Below are positions 1 to 7,655 of a DNA stretch of 64,000 nt, in pieces. Source of the stretch: Myxococcales bacterium (GTDB lineage: Bacteria; Myxococcota_A; UBA796; GCA-2862545); NCBI GenBank assembly GCA_019634415.1, contig JAHQVJ010000102.1, forward strand, positions 62,001 through 126,000, given 5' to 3'. The notes under the pieces were generated by a model that saw only the letters and a list, made by a program, of their open reading frames with translations, ran no database searches and was not told the origin of the DNA. The position numbers and the translations under genes are program-made. Within the stretch, counting starts at the first letter, position 1; each line of letters starts with the position of its first letter.

Positions 1-58
1 CGCCGCCGATCTCAGCCTCGACGCCGACGACGTTGCGACCCTGACGGCGATGGCTTGA
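1..58 (+). CDS. C-terminal end of an unidentified gene (partial)
   Basis: The frame starting at base 2 is open and ends at a TGA at 56-58. It encodes AADLSLDADDVATLTAMA, which reads like the C-terminal helix of a globular enzyme; aldo/keto reductases often end in a similar way, but 18 residues cannot identify a family. The gene would converge on the exonuclease and overlap its 3' end by 47 bases, so the basic Arg-rich tail of the exonuclease is the antisense of this segment. Confidence 0.4.
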   Translation, partial: AADLSLDADDVATLTAMA

Positions 59-605
59 CTCGGTCGGGGAAGCCCCTTCGACCCAGCGCCCAGGGCAGCA
101 GCCGCACGGTGTTCCGTGCGTCGTCGATGCCACGGTGATGCGTGCCCTCGTGGGGTAGCCCCACCAGCTTCAGGGCGCGCATCATGCCCATCCGCCGTCG
201 GCCGGACTGCTCGGCGAAGACCTGCTTGAGGTCGAGGTGGCGCGAGCCGAAGGGCAGCTTCACCCCGTGGCGATCCGCGTCGGTGAGCAGCTGGTACTTG
301 TCGTAGGCGCCCCACGACGCGAGGAGCACGCGCCGATCGAGCCAGCGCCGCCAGGCCTCGAGCGCCTCGGGGAACGTGGGCGCGTCGTCCACGTCCTGTT
401 GGCGGATCGAGGTGAGCTCCGTACAGAACGCCGTGAGCCGGGGCTGCACCACGGGCCGCACGAAGGTGGCGAACTCGCGGATGGGCTGCAGGTTCTCCGG
501 GTCCACGAGCACGGCTCCGATCTCGATGATCTCCATCCGGGCACGGGGAAACCCAGCGCGGTCGCAGGTGGCTTCGAGGTCCACGACGAGCAGGTGTGGG
601 TCCAT
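12..605 (-). CDS. DEDDh 3'-5' exonuclease (ERI-1/KapD-like)
   Basis: A 197-residue protein with the DEDDh exonuclease fold. Exo I motif VDLEAT lies near residue 10 (acidic D and E), the Exo II acidic residue is in SWGAYDKYQLL, and the Exo III motif is HRGIDDARN with the catalytic His and Asp. The pattern and size fit the ERI-1/KapD-type single-domain exonucleases, which trim 3' ends of RNA or DNA; the substrate here is unknown. The start was set at the ATG at 605 because GGAGGT (610-615) lies just upstream; a longer frame adds five residues without support. The last ~15 residues are Arg-rich and overlap the end of the gene at the left edge. Confidence 0.82.
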   Translation of the reverse strand: MDPHLLVVDLEATCDRAGFPRARMEIIEIGAVLVDPENLQPIREFATFVRPVVQPRLTAFCTELTSIRQQDVDDAPTFPEALEAWRRWLDRRVLLASWGAYDKYQLLTDADRHGVKLPFGSRHLDLKQVFAEQSGRRRMGMMRALKLVGLPHEGTHHRGIDDARNTVRLLPWALGRRGFPDRVKPSPSGSQRRRRRG

Positions 606-694
606 GGCGACCTCCTGCACGAAGCCTAGGCAGCCAGGGGGTCACGCAACCGGACGCCCTTCCGGACACGAGCCGATCGTGCGTTAAGATGGTC

Positions 695-712
695 AATATA
701 TAGGAAGATATT
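695..712. promoter_or_regulatory. AT-rich inverted repeat upstream of the toxin-antitoxin pair
   Basis: The 680-730 stretch is strikingly AT-rich for this genome. It contains AATAT-N8-ATATT arms at 695-712, about 45 bases before the antitoxin ATG. Phd-type antitoxins normally bind such palindromes at their own promoter, so an autoregulatory operator is likely. No convincing -35/-10 pair could be fixed. Confidence 0.35.
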
Positions 713-757
713 TTGGACAGAATAATGTGCGCTATTACCGTGGACCAAGGAGGGGCC

Positions 758-1090
758 ATGGCTTTCCGGACGAACCAGATCGTGACGTTCACGGACTTGC
801 GAGAGCGTATGGGCGAGCACTTTGCGCAGGCGAGCAACACCCGCGACCCACTGGTCGTCACCCGCAACGGACGGCCCGAGGTGGTCGTGGTGAGCTGCGA
901 GGTGTTCGACTGGATGCTCGACGAGATCGAGTTGCTGCACAGCCTTCGTCGGCTGAGACGAGCGGGCGCCGAGCTGTCCGGCGCTCTGTCGTCGGACGAC
1001 GATGCGCTTACCTCGGTCGAGGACGCCAAGCAGCGTTCCCTCGACCGGCTGCGTGCGCGGTCGGGTGGCCTCCGTCGAGGCGATGGATAG
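758..1090 (+). CDS. Phd/YefM-family antitoxin
   Basis: A 110-residue protein whose N-terminus has the Phd/YefM shape: TFTDLRERMGEHFAQA followed by a two-strand hairpin, PLVVTRNGRPEVVVVS, then a helix EVFDWMLDEIELLHSL. This N-terminal part binds DNA as a dimer; the charged C-terminal tail (about residues 65-110) would wrap the toxin. The ATG at 758 was chosen because AAGGAGG lies at 747-753; the frame is open 15 codons further up but without a ribosome site. It is followed after 3 bases by the toxin gene, the usual antitoxin-first order. Confidence 0.85.
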   Translation: MAFRTNQIVTFTDLRERMGEHFAQASNTRDPLVVTRNGRPEVVVVSCEVFDWMLDEIELLHSLRRLRRAGAELSGALSSDDDALTSVEDAKQRSLDRLRARSGGLRRGDG

Positions 1091-1093
1091 CCC

Positions 1094-1417
1094 GTGGACC
1101 GCTATCTGGTCGTGGTGCTGGACTGCTTCGCCCAGGAGGTCGATGACCTCACGGAGGAGCTGCTCCATCTGGACGTCGACGTGGCGACTCGTCGGCTGGA
1201 GTCGGTCTGGCACGCGGCGGAGTCCCTCTCGGAGCTTCCGCATCGGGGAGCAGTCGCGAGGGAAGACGAGGGATGCCCCTACGAGGTGCGGCAGCTGCTA
1301 GTGGACCGCTATCGTCTGCTGTACTCGATCCAGGAGGAGCCGCAGCGTGTCTACCTCTTGGCGCTTCGGCATGGCCGTGCCCAGCTTCGGTGGCTGCCCG
1401 ATCTGATCGGGGGCTGA
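1094..1417 (+). CDS. RelE/ParE-superfamily toxin
   Basis: A 107-residue basic protein read from a GTG at 1094, three bases after the antitoxin stop. The order is an N-terminal strand and helix pair, then the RelE/ParE-like core VRQLLVDRYRLLYSIQEEPQRVYLLALRHG, a typical beta-sheet with Arg and His residues in the last strands (quoted core runs from about residue 64, split here as VRQLLVDRYRLLYSI and RVYLLALRHG). RelE toxins cut ribosome-bound mRNA and ParE toxins poison gyrase; the sequence does not decide between them. The stop codon lies inside the first copy of a 62-bp palindromic repeat. Confidence 0.78.
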   Translation: MDRYLVVVLDCFAQEVDDLTEELLHLDVDVATRRLESVWHAAESLSELPHRGAVAREDEGCPYEVRQLLVDRYRLLYSIQEEPQRVYLLALRHGRAQLRWLPDLIGG

Positions 1418-1607
1418 TCAGCCGCGAACGTAGTTCGCGGCCAATCAGTACAGTGGCGGCGGAGCCGGCACGAGTCTGATCAGCCGCGAAACGTAGCTCG
1501 CGGCCAATCAGTACAGTGGCGGCGGAGCCGGCACGAGTCTGATCAGCCGCGAACGTAGTTCGCGGCCAATCAGTACAGTGGCGGCGGAGCCGGCACGAGT
1601 CTGATCA
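1414..1607. repeat. Three tandem 62/63-bp repeats, each with a large palindrome
   Basis: Copies at 1414-1475, 1476-1538 and 1539-1600, plus a 7-base partial copy at 1601-1607. Each starts with CTGAT-CA-GCCGCGAAC, a GTA loop, GTTCGCGGC-CA-ATCAG: a 9-bp perfect stem, a 2-nt internal mismatch and a 5-bp outer stem. A constant 27-base segment follows. Copy 2 has an inserted A and a T-to-C change that weaken the central stem. The toxin stop codon falls in copy 1 and the stop codon of the convergent lipoprotein gene falls in the partial copy, so the array fills the whole convergent junction and could act as a stacked bidirectional terminator. Confidence 0.9.
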
Positions 1608-3953
1608 CGGTCCGTTGACGTCGTCGCCGGCGATGTTGGTGAAGGTGTTGCCCGACATCGTGGGGCTCGCGCCGTCGCGCAGCTCGATGGCGTGGCCCGC
1701 CGAGTCCGTGAAGGTGCAGTCCGTGATGCTGGCGTCCACCCCGTCGAGCCCCACGCAGGTGGCGAAGGGCACCTCGGTGTTCGACGTGGGGTCGCCGCAG
1801 TGGGCGAAGTCCACGGCGCGGAACAGGGAGCTGTCGAGCGCGTCCGCCTCGAGTACCACCGACTCCCAGTCTCCCGCAGCCCCTGGCGTGGAGGTGCTGC
1901 GCAGCGTGATGCGATCCGCGGTGCCGTCGGCCACGATGCCGCCCGGCTGGCTGCTGCCCACCACCAGGGCCACCTGCCCCCCCAGGGTGAGATCGAGGCC
2001 TGCGCCCAGCGTGAGCACCGGGGAGCCCGAGCCCTGCACCACCACGTCGCCGATCACCTGGAAGGGGATGCCGATGTCGGACCAGGTGGCGCTGGTCTCC
2101 ACCGTGCCCGGACGGACCTCCACCCGGTCGCCCGCGTCGAAGGTGTGGCTGCCGGTCAGTGCGCCGGCGTTGGAGGCGTTGGCGGCGATGGGCCGGCCCT
2201 GGTGGCCCGTGAAGGTGTTGCCCGAGAACGCGGTCAGGCTGGCGTCGCCCAGCAGCTGCAGGCCCGTGTTGGCGTTGTCGCGGAAGGTGCTGTCGGTGAC
2301 CGAGGCTGCGGCGTCGTAGACGATGAGCGCGCCCTCGCCTGCGAAGTTGAAGTCGCCCGTGGGGTCGCCACCGCCCTCGAAGACGGTGTTCACGAAGGTC
2401 GCTTCGGTGGCCTGGCGGTCGATCACCACCGCTTCCCAGCTTCCTGGCTTCACCGAGCCGACCGCCGTGAAGAGGATCGGATCTCCGCCCGCTGCGTCGG
2501 CCACGAGGCCTCCGGGCCCGCCCGAGCCCACCACCAGAGCCGCCGACTCCGCCAGCTGCATGGTGACGCCGGGCTGCAGCGTGACCACCGCCGCGGCCCC
2601 ATCGCCCTGAACGAACACGTCTCCCAGCAAGCGACAGGGCGCGCCCACGGCTTGCCAGGTGGCCGACGTGGTCACCGTGCCCGCCTGCACCTCCACCAGG
2701 CCGTCCGACGCGAAGGCGTTGGCGCCGAGCGAGCCCAGGGTGTCGGCTGGCACGCTCACGTCGGCGAGCTCGTTGCTGCCGAAGTCGTTGCCCGACAGGT
2801 CGGCGGCCGAGCCGCCCTGTAGAAAGGCCACCCCGTGACCGCGATGGTCCGACACGTTGCTGTTCGTCAGCGTCACCTCGGAGCCGATCACCGTGAGCCC
2901 CGCGGTGGTCGGCTGGGTGGCGCCCGTGCTGTCGGCGCCGGCGAAGTGCAGCTGCACGTGGTCCAGCACGCTCGCCATGGCGTTCACGTCGAGCTGGATC
3001 CCGGGCCAGTCGCCCGGGGCAGGGGTGGCCTGTGCCGAGGTGAGCACGATGGGCGCTCCGGCCGCTCCCAGCGCCTGCAGGCTGCCGGTGTCGTCGCGGC
3101 CCACCACGATGCCAGCGCCCGTGTCGAAGGCCCACTGCGTGCCGGCCTCCATGGTGACCGTGACCACCTCGCCTGCGCCGTCGATGGTGATGGGGCCCTC
3201 CACCCGGTAGGGCGCGCCCACGTCGGCCCAGGTGGCGTCGGCGGTGATGGCGCCTCCCTCCACGGCGATCTGGGTGTCGAGGGTGTTGGGTCCGGCCAGG
3301 GTGCCCAGCTGTGCTGCCGGGATGCGGATGGCGTCGAGGCGGGTGTCGCTGATGGTGTTGCCGGAGAACGCCGTGGCGCGGCCCTCACCCGCGAAGTGCA
3401 CGCCGTGCGACGCGCTGCTCACGATGGTGGTGTCCACGATCTCGGCGAACCCGAGCACCACGATGCCGCCTTCGCCCGGGGCGGAGCCGTCCTGGGTCTC
3501 GTCGCCGGCGTACTCGACGGTGACGTTGCGGAAGACCGCCTGGGTGGCCTCCGTGTCGATGACGATGCCCTCCCAGTCTCCGTCCGACTGGACCCCTTGG
3601 CTCGAGGTGAAGAGGATCGGCCGAGCGGTGCCGTCGGCCACGATCCCGCCGCCGTCGATGTCGTTGCCCACCACGATGGAGGTGTCGCTGGCCATCTGCA
3701 CCGTCACCCCTGGGCCCACGGTGAGGATCGCCCCGTCCGCCACCACCACGTCGCTGTTCACCACGTAGGGCACGGTGTTGCACAGCCAGTCGGTGTCCAC
3801 GTCGATCCGGCCGCCCACCTCGATGGGCTGGGTGTAGGTCCGGCACTCGGGGGGCGTCTGTGCGGTGGTGCCGGTGTCGGTGTCGGTGGTGCCGTCTTTG
3901 CCAGAGCATGCGGTGCACGCCGCGCAAAGTCCCAGGATGCCCAACGCTCGCAT
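1605..3953 (-). CDS. Secreted lipoprotein with right-handed beta-helix repeats
   Basis: A 782-residue protein. The N-terminus MRALGILGLCAACTACSGKDG is a lipoprotein-type signal with candidate lipidated Cys residues before SGKDG; a Thr/Asp linker follows. The rest is about four to five modules of roughly 150 residues. Each module has a VVG-x-GGIVADGTA strand pair, a GDWE segment and a run such as SGNTF/DSTFRDN, the signature of parallel beta-helix (PbH1-like) surface proteins. No catalytic residues of a polysaccharide lyase were recognised. The start at 3953 is supported by GGAGAG seven bases upstream. It lies 78 bases after the PhoD-like gene on the same strand and may be cotranscribed. Confidence 0.75.
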   Translation of the reverse strand: MRALGILGLCAACTACSGKDGTTDTDTGTTAQTPPECRTYTQPIEVGGRIDVDTDWLCNTVPYVVNSDVVVADGAILTVGPGVTVQMASDTSIVVGNDIDGGGIVADGTARPILFTSSQGVQSDGDWEGIVIDTEATQAVFRNVTVEYAGDETQDGSAPGEGGIVVLGFAEIVDTTIVSSASHGVHFAGEGRATAFSGNTISDTRLDAIRIPAAQLGTLAGPNTLDTQIAVEGGAITADATWADVGAPYRVEGPITIDGAGEVVTVTMEAGTQWAFDTGAGIVVGRDDTGSLQALGAAGAPIVLTSAQATPAPGDWPGIQLDVNAMASVLDHVQLHFAGADSTGATQPTTAGLTVIGSEVTLTNSNVSDHRGHGVAFLQGGSAADLSGNDFGSNELADVSVPADTLGSLGANAFASDGLVEVQAGTVTTSATWQAVGAPCRLLGDVFVQGDGAAAVVTLQPGVTMQLAESAALVVGSGGPGGLVADAAGGDPILFTAVGSVKPGSWEAVVIDRQATEATFVNTVFEGGGDPTGDFNFAGEGALIVYDAAASVTDSTFRDNANTGLQLLGDASLTAFSGNTFTGHQGRPIAANASNAGALTGSHTFDAGDRVEVRPGTVETSATWSDIGIPFQVIGDVVVQGSGSPVLTLGAGLDLTLGGQVALVVGSSQPGGIVADGTADRITLRSTSTPGAAGDWESVVLEADALDSSLFRAVDFAHCGDPTSNTEVPFATCVGLDGVDASITDCTFTDSAGHAIELRDGASPTMSGNTFTNIAGDDVNGP

Positions 3954-4031
3954 ACCGCACCTCTCCCAAGTCATGGTCGAGGTTATCCGCTGTCTTGCCA
4001 CGTGCGGTTACAGACCGGCGTTCGCGAGCTG

Positions 4032-5858
4032 TTACTCGCCTTTACCCTTGGGTTCGATGATCTCGTTCACCCCGACGGGCACGGTGATCGTGCGGCCGCG
4101 GTCGGTCATCACCTGGTAGTCGGCCTGCTTGACCGAGTCGATGAAGGTCCAGTCCGCGGTCACGTCGGTGGGCGTGAAGGTGACGGTCATGAAGCCGCGC
4201 TCCAGCAGGTTCGAGAACTTCAGGTTGGTCACGAGCTGCGGTAGTCCTCCCTCGAAGGCCACGGCGGCTGCGCCGGGGTCCTCGGCGGCCGTCAGCCCCA
4301 GGAAGTCCTCCAGGCCCGGCGACGACACGCCAGCCGTGGCGAACTCCACGCCCACCGGCGCCTCGTCGAGGAGCAGGTTGTTGGCCCAGGCGTTGTGGGT
4401 GTCGCCCGCCAACACCACCAGGTTGGTGCCGTTCTTCTGGGCCGTCTCGAGGACGGTTCGGCGCTCTGTGGGGTAGCCGTCCCAGGCGTCCAGGTTGTAC
4501 GGCACGTTGCGTGCCAGCAGCCAGTTCACGTTGTCCGTCAGGAACTGCCGGTTGTCGTCCAGCAGGGCCAGCTCCTCCTTGGTGAGAGTGTCGTCGCCGG
4601 CCTGGTCGCGCTGGTTGATGAAGAACACCGTGACCAGCAGGATGTACTCGTCGAAGGTCAGGGGCGCGCTGCTCGGATCCGACAGATCGGGCGGCAGCAC
4701 CGCCAAGGGCAGCTCCATCGTGCCCATCAGCACCTGCTGGCCCAGCACCTGCCAGGTGGCCGTGTCGTTGAGCTCGGTGAGCAGCCAGTCCAGCTGGTCG
4801 GCCCCCAGCAAGGTGCGCGTCGGGTCGCTGATCGCCGCGTCGTACTTCGCGCCGATGAACCGCCCCGTGTCGGGGTTGATGAAGTCCGCCAGGGTGTACT
4901 GCTCCTCGCGGCCCACCAGGCGGGTGTCGAGCATGATCAGGTTCACCAGATCGCCGAACTGGAACGAGCGCTGGATGGAGGTGATGTCCTCGTCCACGGG
5001 GGGCCGCACGGGCATCCACTCGGCATAGGCCTGCAGCGCCACCATCAATCGGTCGGCGAAGGGGCCCTCGTCCTCGTCGTGGTTCTCCGCCCCGCCGTCG
5101 TAGGTGTCGTTGGCCACCTCGTGGTCGTCCCACACGCAGATGAAGGGCATGGCTGCGTGCAGCGCCTGCAGGTCCGGATCCGTGCGGTACTGCGCGTAGC
5201 GGGTGCGGTAGTCCTCGAGGGACAGGATCTCGTGGGCGGGCAGTGGCTGGCGCCCGAGGGCCTCGGCGTCCTGGGTGGCGTAGCCGCCCTCGCCGTACTC
5301 GTAGATGTAGTCGCCGAGGTGCAGCGCACAGTCCACGTCGGGCACCGAGGCGGCCTCGGCGTAGACGTGGAAGTAGCCTGCCGGGTAGTTGCTGCAGCTG
5401 AACACCACGAAGCGCACCTGATCGGGCGAGCCCGTGGGCAGCGTGCGGGCCGTGCCGGTGGGGGAGGTCTGGTCACCCACCACGAAGCGGTAGTGGTAGG
5501 TCGTGCCGGGCGACAGGTCGATGGCGTCCACCTTGACCGTGTAGTCGCGCGATGCGTCGGTGGTGCCTGCGTCGTCGATGACGACGTCGGTGAACGCCTC
5601 GTCGGTGGCCACCTGCCAGCGCACGTCCACCTCGCCGTCCACGTCCGGCGAGAAGCGCGTCCACAGGATCACCCGATCGGTCTGGGGGTCTCCGCTGGCC
5701 ACGCCGTGCTGGAAGGAGCCCATGTTGGGGGTGCCGTCGGGGCCGGTCTCCGTGGTGCCGTCCTTGTCGCCGGAGCAGGCAGCCGTGCTGGACACGAAGG
5801 CGGAGCCTGCACCCAGCCCCAAGAGTCGAACGAACGCGCGTCGAGAGAACCGAGCCAT
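4032..5858 (-). CDS. phoD: PhoD-like alkaline phosphatase / phosphodiesterase
   Basis: A 608-residue exported metallophosphatase. The N-terminus carries a twin-arginine signal (FSRRAFVRLLGLG) followed by a possible lipobox (STAAC-SG). An N-terminal PhoD beta-sandwich comes first (about residues 45-135, with QTDRVILWTRFSP). The catalytic domain shows FSCSNYPAGYF, HLGDYIYEYGEGG, WDDHEVANDTYDGG and LAGDTHNAW, which hold the metal-binding Asp, Asn and His residues. PhoD enzymes hydrolyse phosphate mono- and diesters outside the cytoplasm, normally under phosphate starvation. The ATG at 5858 follows GGAGGAAG. The gene is divergent from the arylsulfotransferase-like gene with only 76 bases between starts. 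Confidence 0.9.
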   Translation of the reverse strand: MARFSRRAFVRLLGLGAGSAFVSSTAACSGDKDGTTETGPDGTPNMGSFQHGVASGDPQTDRVILWTRFSPDVDGEVDVRWQVATDEAFTDVVIDDAGTTDASRDYTVKVDAIDLSPGTTYHYRFVVGDQTSPTGTARTLPTGSPDQVRFVVFSCSNYPAGYFHVYAEAASVPDVDCALHLGDYIYEYGEGGYATQDAEALGRQPLPAHEILSLEDYRTRYAQYRTDPDLQALHAAMPFICVWDDHEVANDTYDGGAENHDEDEGPFADRLMVALQAYAEWMPVRPPVDEDITSIQRSFQFGDLVNLIMLDTRLVGREEQYTLADFINPDTGRFIGAKYDAAISDPTRTLLGADQLDWLLTELNDTATWQVLGQQVLMGTMELPLAVLPPDLSDPSSAPLTFDEYILLVTVFFINQRDQAGDDTLTKEELALLDDNRQFLTDNVNWLLARNVPYNLDAWDGYPTERRTVLETAQKNGTNLVVLAGDTHNAWANNLLLDEAPVGVEFATAGVSSPGLEDFLGLTAAEDPGAAAVAFEGGLPQLVTNLKFSNLLERGFMTVTFTPTDVTADWTFIDSVKQADYQVMTDRGRTITVPVGVNEIIEPKGKGE

Positions 5859-5934
5859 CACTTCCTCCAGCCCCGGAATGGTCGGCTAGTCTGCCTCACG
5901 GATGCAACCGTCGGAGAACGAAAGGGGGGCGCCC

Positions 5935-7521
5935 GTGTGTCGATTGGCGAAGGTCGTGCTGTGCGCCGCGATGGCGAGCTGCTCGGGAACCCCTCCCGCC
6001 ATGGATGGCTCGAACCCTGCGCCCATCACGTCCACGTCTACGTCCACACCATGTCCCGACGCGCTGTCGGTCGAGGTCCACGAGGCAGCCCCCGAGGTCA
6101 TGCTCACCCTGGAGGTGGTGGTACAGCTCGAGGCGCCAGCGGGTCTGTCGGTGGCCGTGGGCGACGGGGCCCCGGAGCAACGACCGGTGGCTCAGCAGCA
6201 CCGGTTTCCGCTGATGGGGCTGCAGCCCGATGCCGATCTGCAGCTTCAGCTGATGGTCACCTGCGAAAGCGCCGCGCCGCGACCGCTCCCCGCCGTGGAC
6301 CTGCCTGCGGTGCAAGGGCCCGAGCTGTGGCCCATCGTCACGGTGCACGCCGACGATCCGGACCGTCGCGAGCCAGGCGTCACGCTGATCGATCTGGCCT
6401 CGGGCGATCGGTTCTACGTCGCCGTCCTGCGTCCCGACGGCTCCGCGTTGTGGGTCTACGAGGCGTCGGAGCGCGTGGTGGACTCCCGGCTGGAGCCCGA
6501 CGGCACCCTGTGGCTCATCGAGGGCTACGACGTCGTGCACCTCGATCTGCTGGGTCGGGTGCTCGGCCGCTGGGGACCGCCCACCAGCAAGACCGCACGA
6601 ACCGAGGTGGACGTGGTCGACTTCCACCACGAGGTCTACCCGCTACCCGACGGCTTTCTGTCCATGGAGTCCGTGCAGCAGCGCGTGCCGGCCTACCCGC
6701 GCAACCCCAACGAGCCCGACGGGCCCTTCGTGAGCACCAACATCGTCGACACCCGCGTGGTGGACGTGGCCCTCGATGGCACCGTGCGGCAGCGCTACTC
6801 CATGGCCGAGGTGCTGGACACGCGCAGGATCGGCTGGCTGTCGATGCGTGGCCTCGCCTCCGGGTGGGACTGGAGCCACGCCAACGCGATGCTCCTCGAT
6901 CCGAGGGACGGCCACCTGGTGGTGAGCGTGCGCCACCAGAGTGCCGTGGTGAAGGTGGACCGACAGACCGGGGAGCTGCTGTGGATCCTGGGCACGTCGG
7001 CTGGGTGGCGGGAGCCCTGGTCGAAGCTGTTGCTGGAGCCCGTCGGTGAGGTGTCCTGGCCGTCGAACCAGCACGCGCCGATGCTCACGGACGACGGGCG
7101 GATCGTCATGTTCGACAACGGGAACTTCCATCGCACCACGCCCTACACCCCGGCGGCGCCGGCACCCGACGAGCCGCTGTATTCGCGGGTGCTGATCCTG
7201 CAGGTCGACGACGCCGCCGGCACCGTGCAGCCCGTGGCGATCCACGAGCAGACGTCCACGGGCCGTCAGTTCGCAGGGGCCTTCGGAGATGCGGACTTCC
7301 TCCCACAGACCGGCAACGTACTGGGCAACTGGGGCTTCCTGCTCTCGGAGGACGGCGTGACCAACGAGGAGGCGGGGCGAGGCGTGAAGTCCGTGCGGTT
7401 GGTGGAGTTCTCGCCAGCCGGGGAGGTGGTCTGGGAGCTCGGTCTGCACTCCGAGCGGAAGACGCGCTTCGCGGGCTGGCAGACCCATCGAGCCCAGCGC
7501 CTGGTGCTTCCCGCGCTGTAA
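5935..7521 (+). CDS. Arylsulfotransferase (ASST)-like lipoprotein
   Basis: A 528-residue protein. The GTG at 5935 was chosen because AAAGGGGGG (5921-5929) lies upstream and a clean lipoprotein signal results (LAKVVLCAAMASC). After a Thr/Ser linker and a small beta domain comes a beta-propeller with the ASST active-site pattern: DFHHEVYPLPDG, DWSHANAML, VVSVRHQSAVV and NQHAPMLTDDG. In characterised AssT enzymes the matching His, HxN, Arg and final His residues transfer sulfate between phenols, and all four positions appear to be present. The role could be periplasmic sulfate exchange on aromatic compounds. A second paralogue lies at 10941-12443. Confidence 0.78.
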   Translation: MCRLAKVVLCAAMASCSGTPPAMDGSNPAPITSTSTSTPCPDALSVEVHEAAPEVMLTLEVVVQLEAPAGLSVAVGDGAPEQRPVAQQHRFPLMGLQPDADLQLQLMVTCESAAPRPLPAVDLPAVQGPELWPIVTVHADDPDRREPGVTLIDLASGDRFYVAVLRPDGSALWVYEASERVVDSRLEPDGTLWLIEGYDVVHLDLLGRVLGRWGPPTSKTARTEVDVVDFHHEVYPLPDGFLSMESVQQRVPAYPRNPNEPDGPFVSTNIVDTRVVDVALDGTVRQRYSMAEVLDTRRIGWLSMRGLASGWDWSHANAMLLDPRDGHLVVSVRHQSAVVKVDRQTGELLWILGTSAGWREPWSKLLLEPVGEVSWPSNQHAPMLTDDGRIVMFDNGNFHRTTPYTPAAPAPDEPLYSRVLILQVDDAAGTVQPVAIHEQTSTGRQFAGAFGDADFLPQTGNVLGNWGFLLSEDGVTNEEAGRGVKSVRLVEFSPAGEVVWELGLHSERKTRFAGWQTHRAQRLVLPAL

Positions 7522-7655
7522 CGGGCCGTCACGGTGCCCGACTGTGCGCGTGGATGCTCGATCATTACGGCGCGGCCTGCGACCCGGGCACGATCTGCAA
7601 CGGTGCATCGCATTCCGTGCCGTGGCATCCTGCTGGGGCCGATGGGGCTCCGAAC

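Noticed and set aside
1414..1607. CRISPR array
   Set aside because: Repeats are directly adjacent with no unique spacers; each unit contains the same palindrome and the same 27-base segment.
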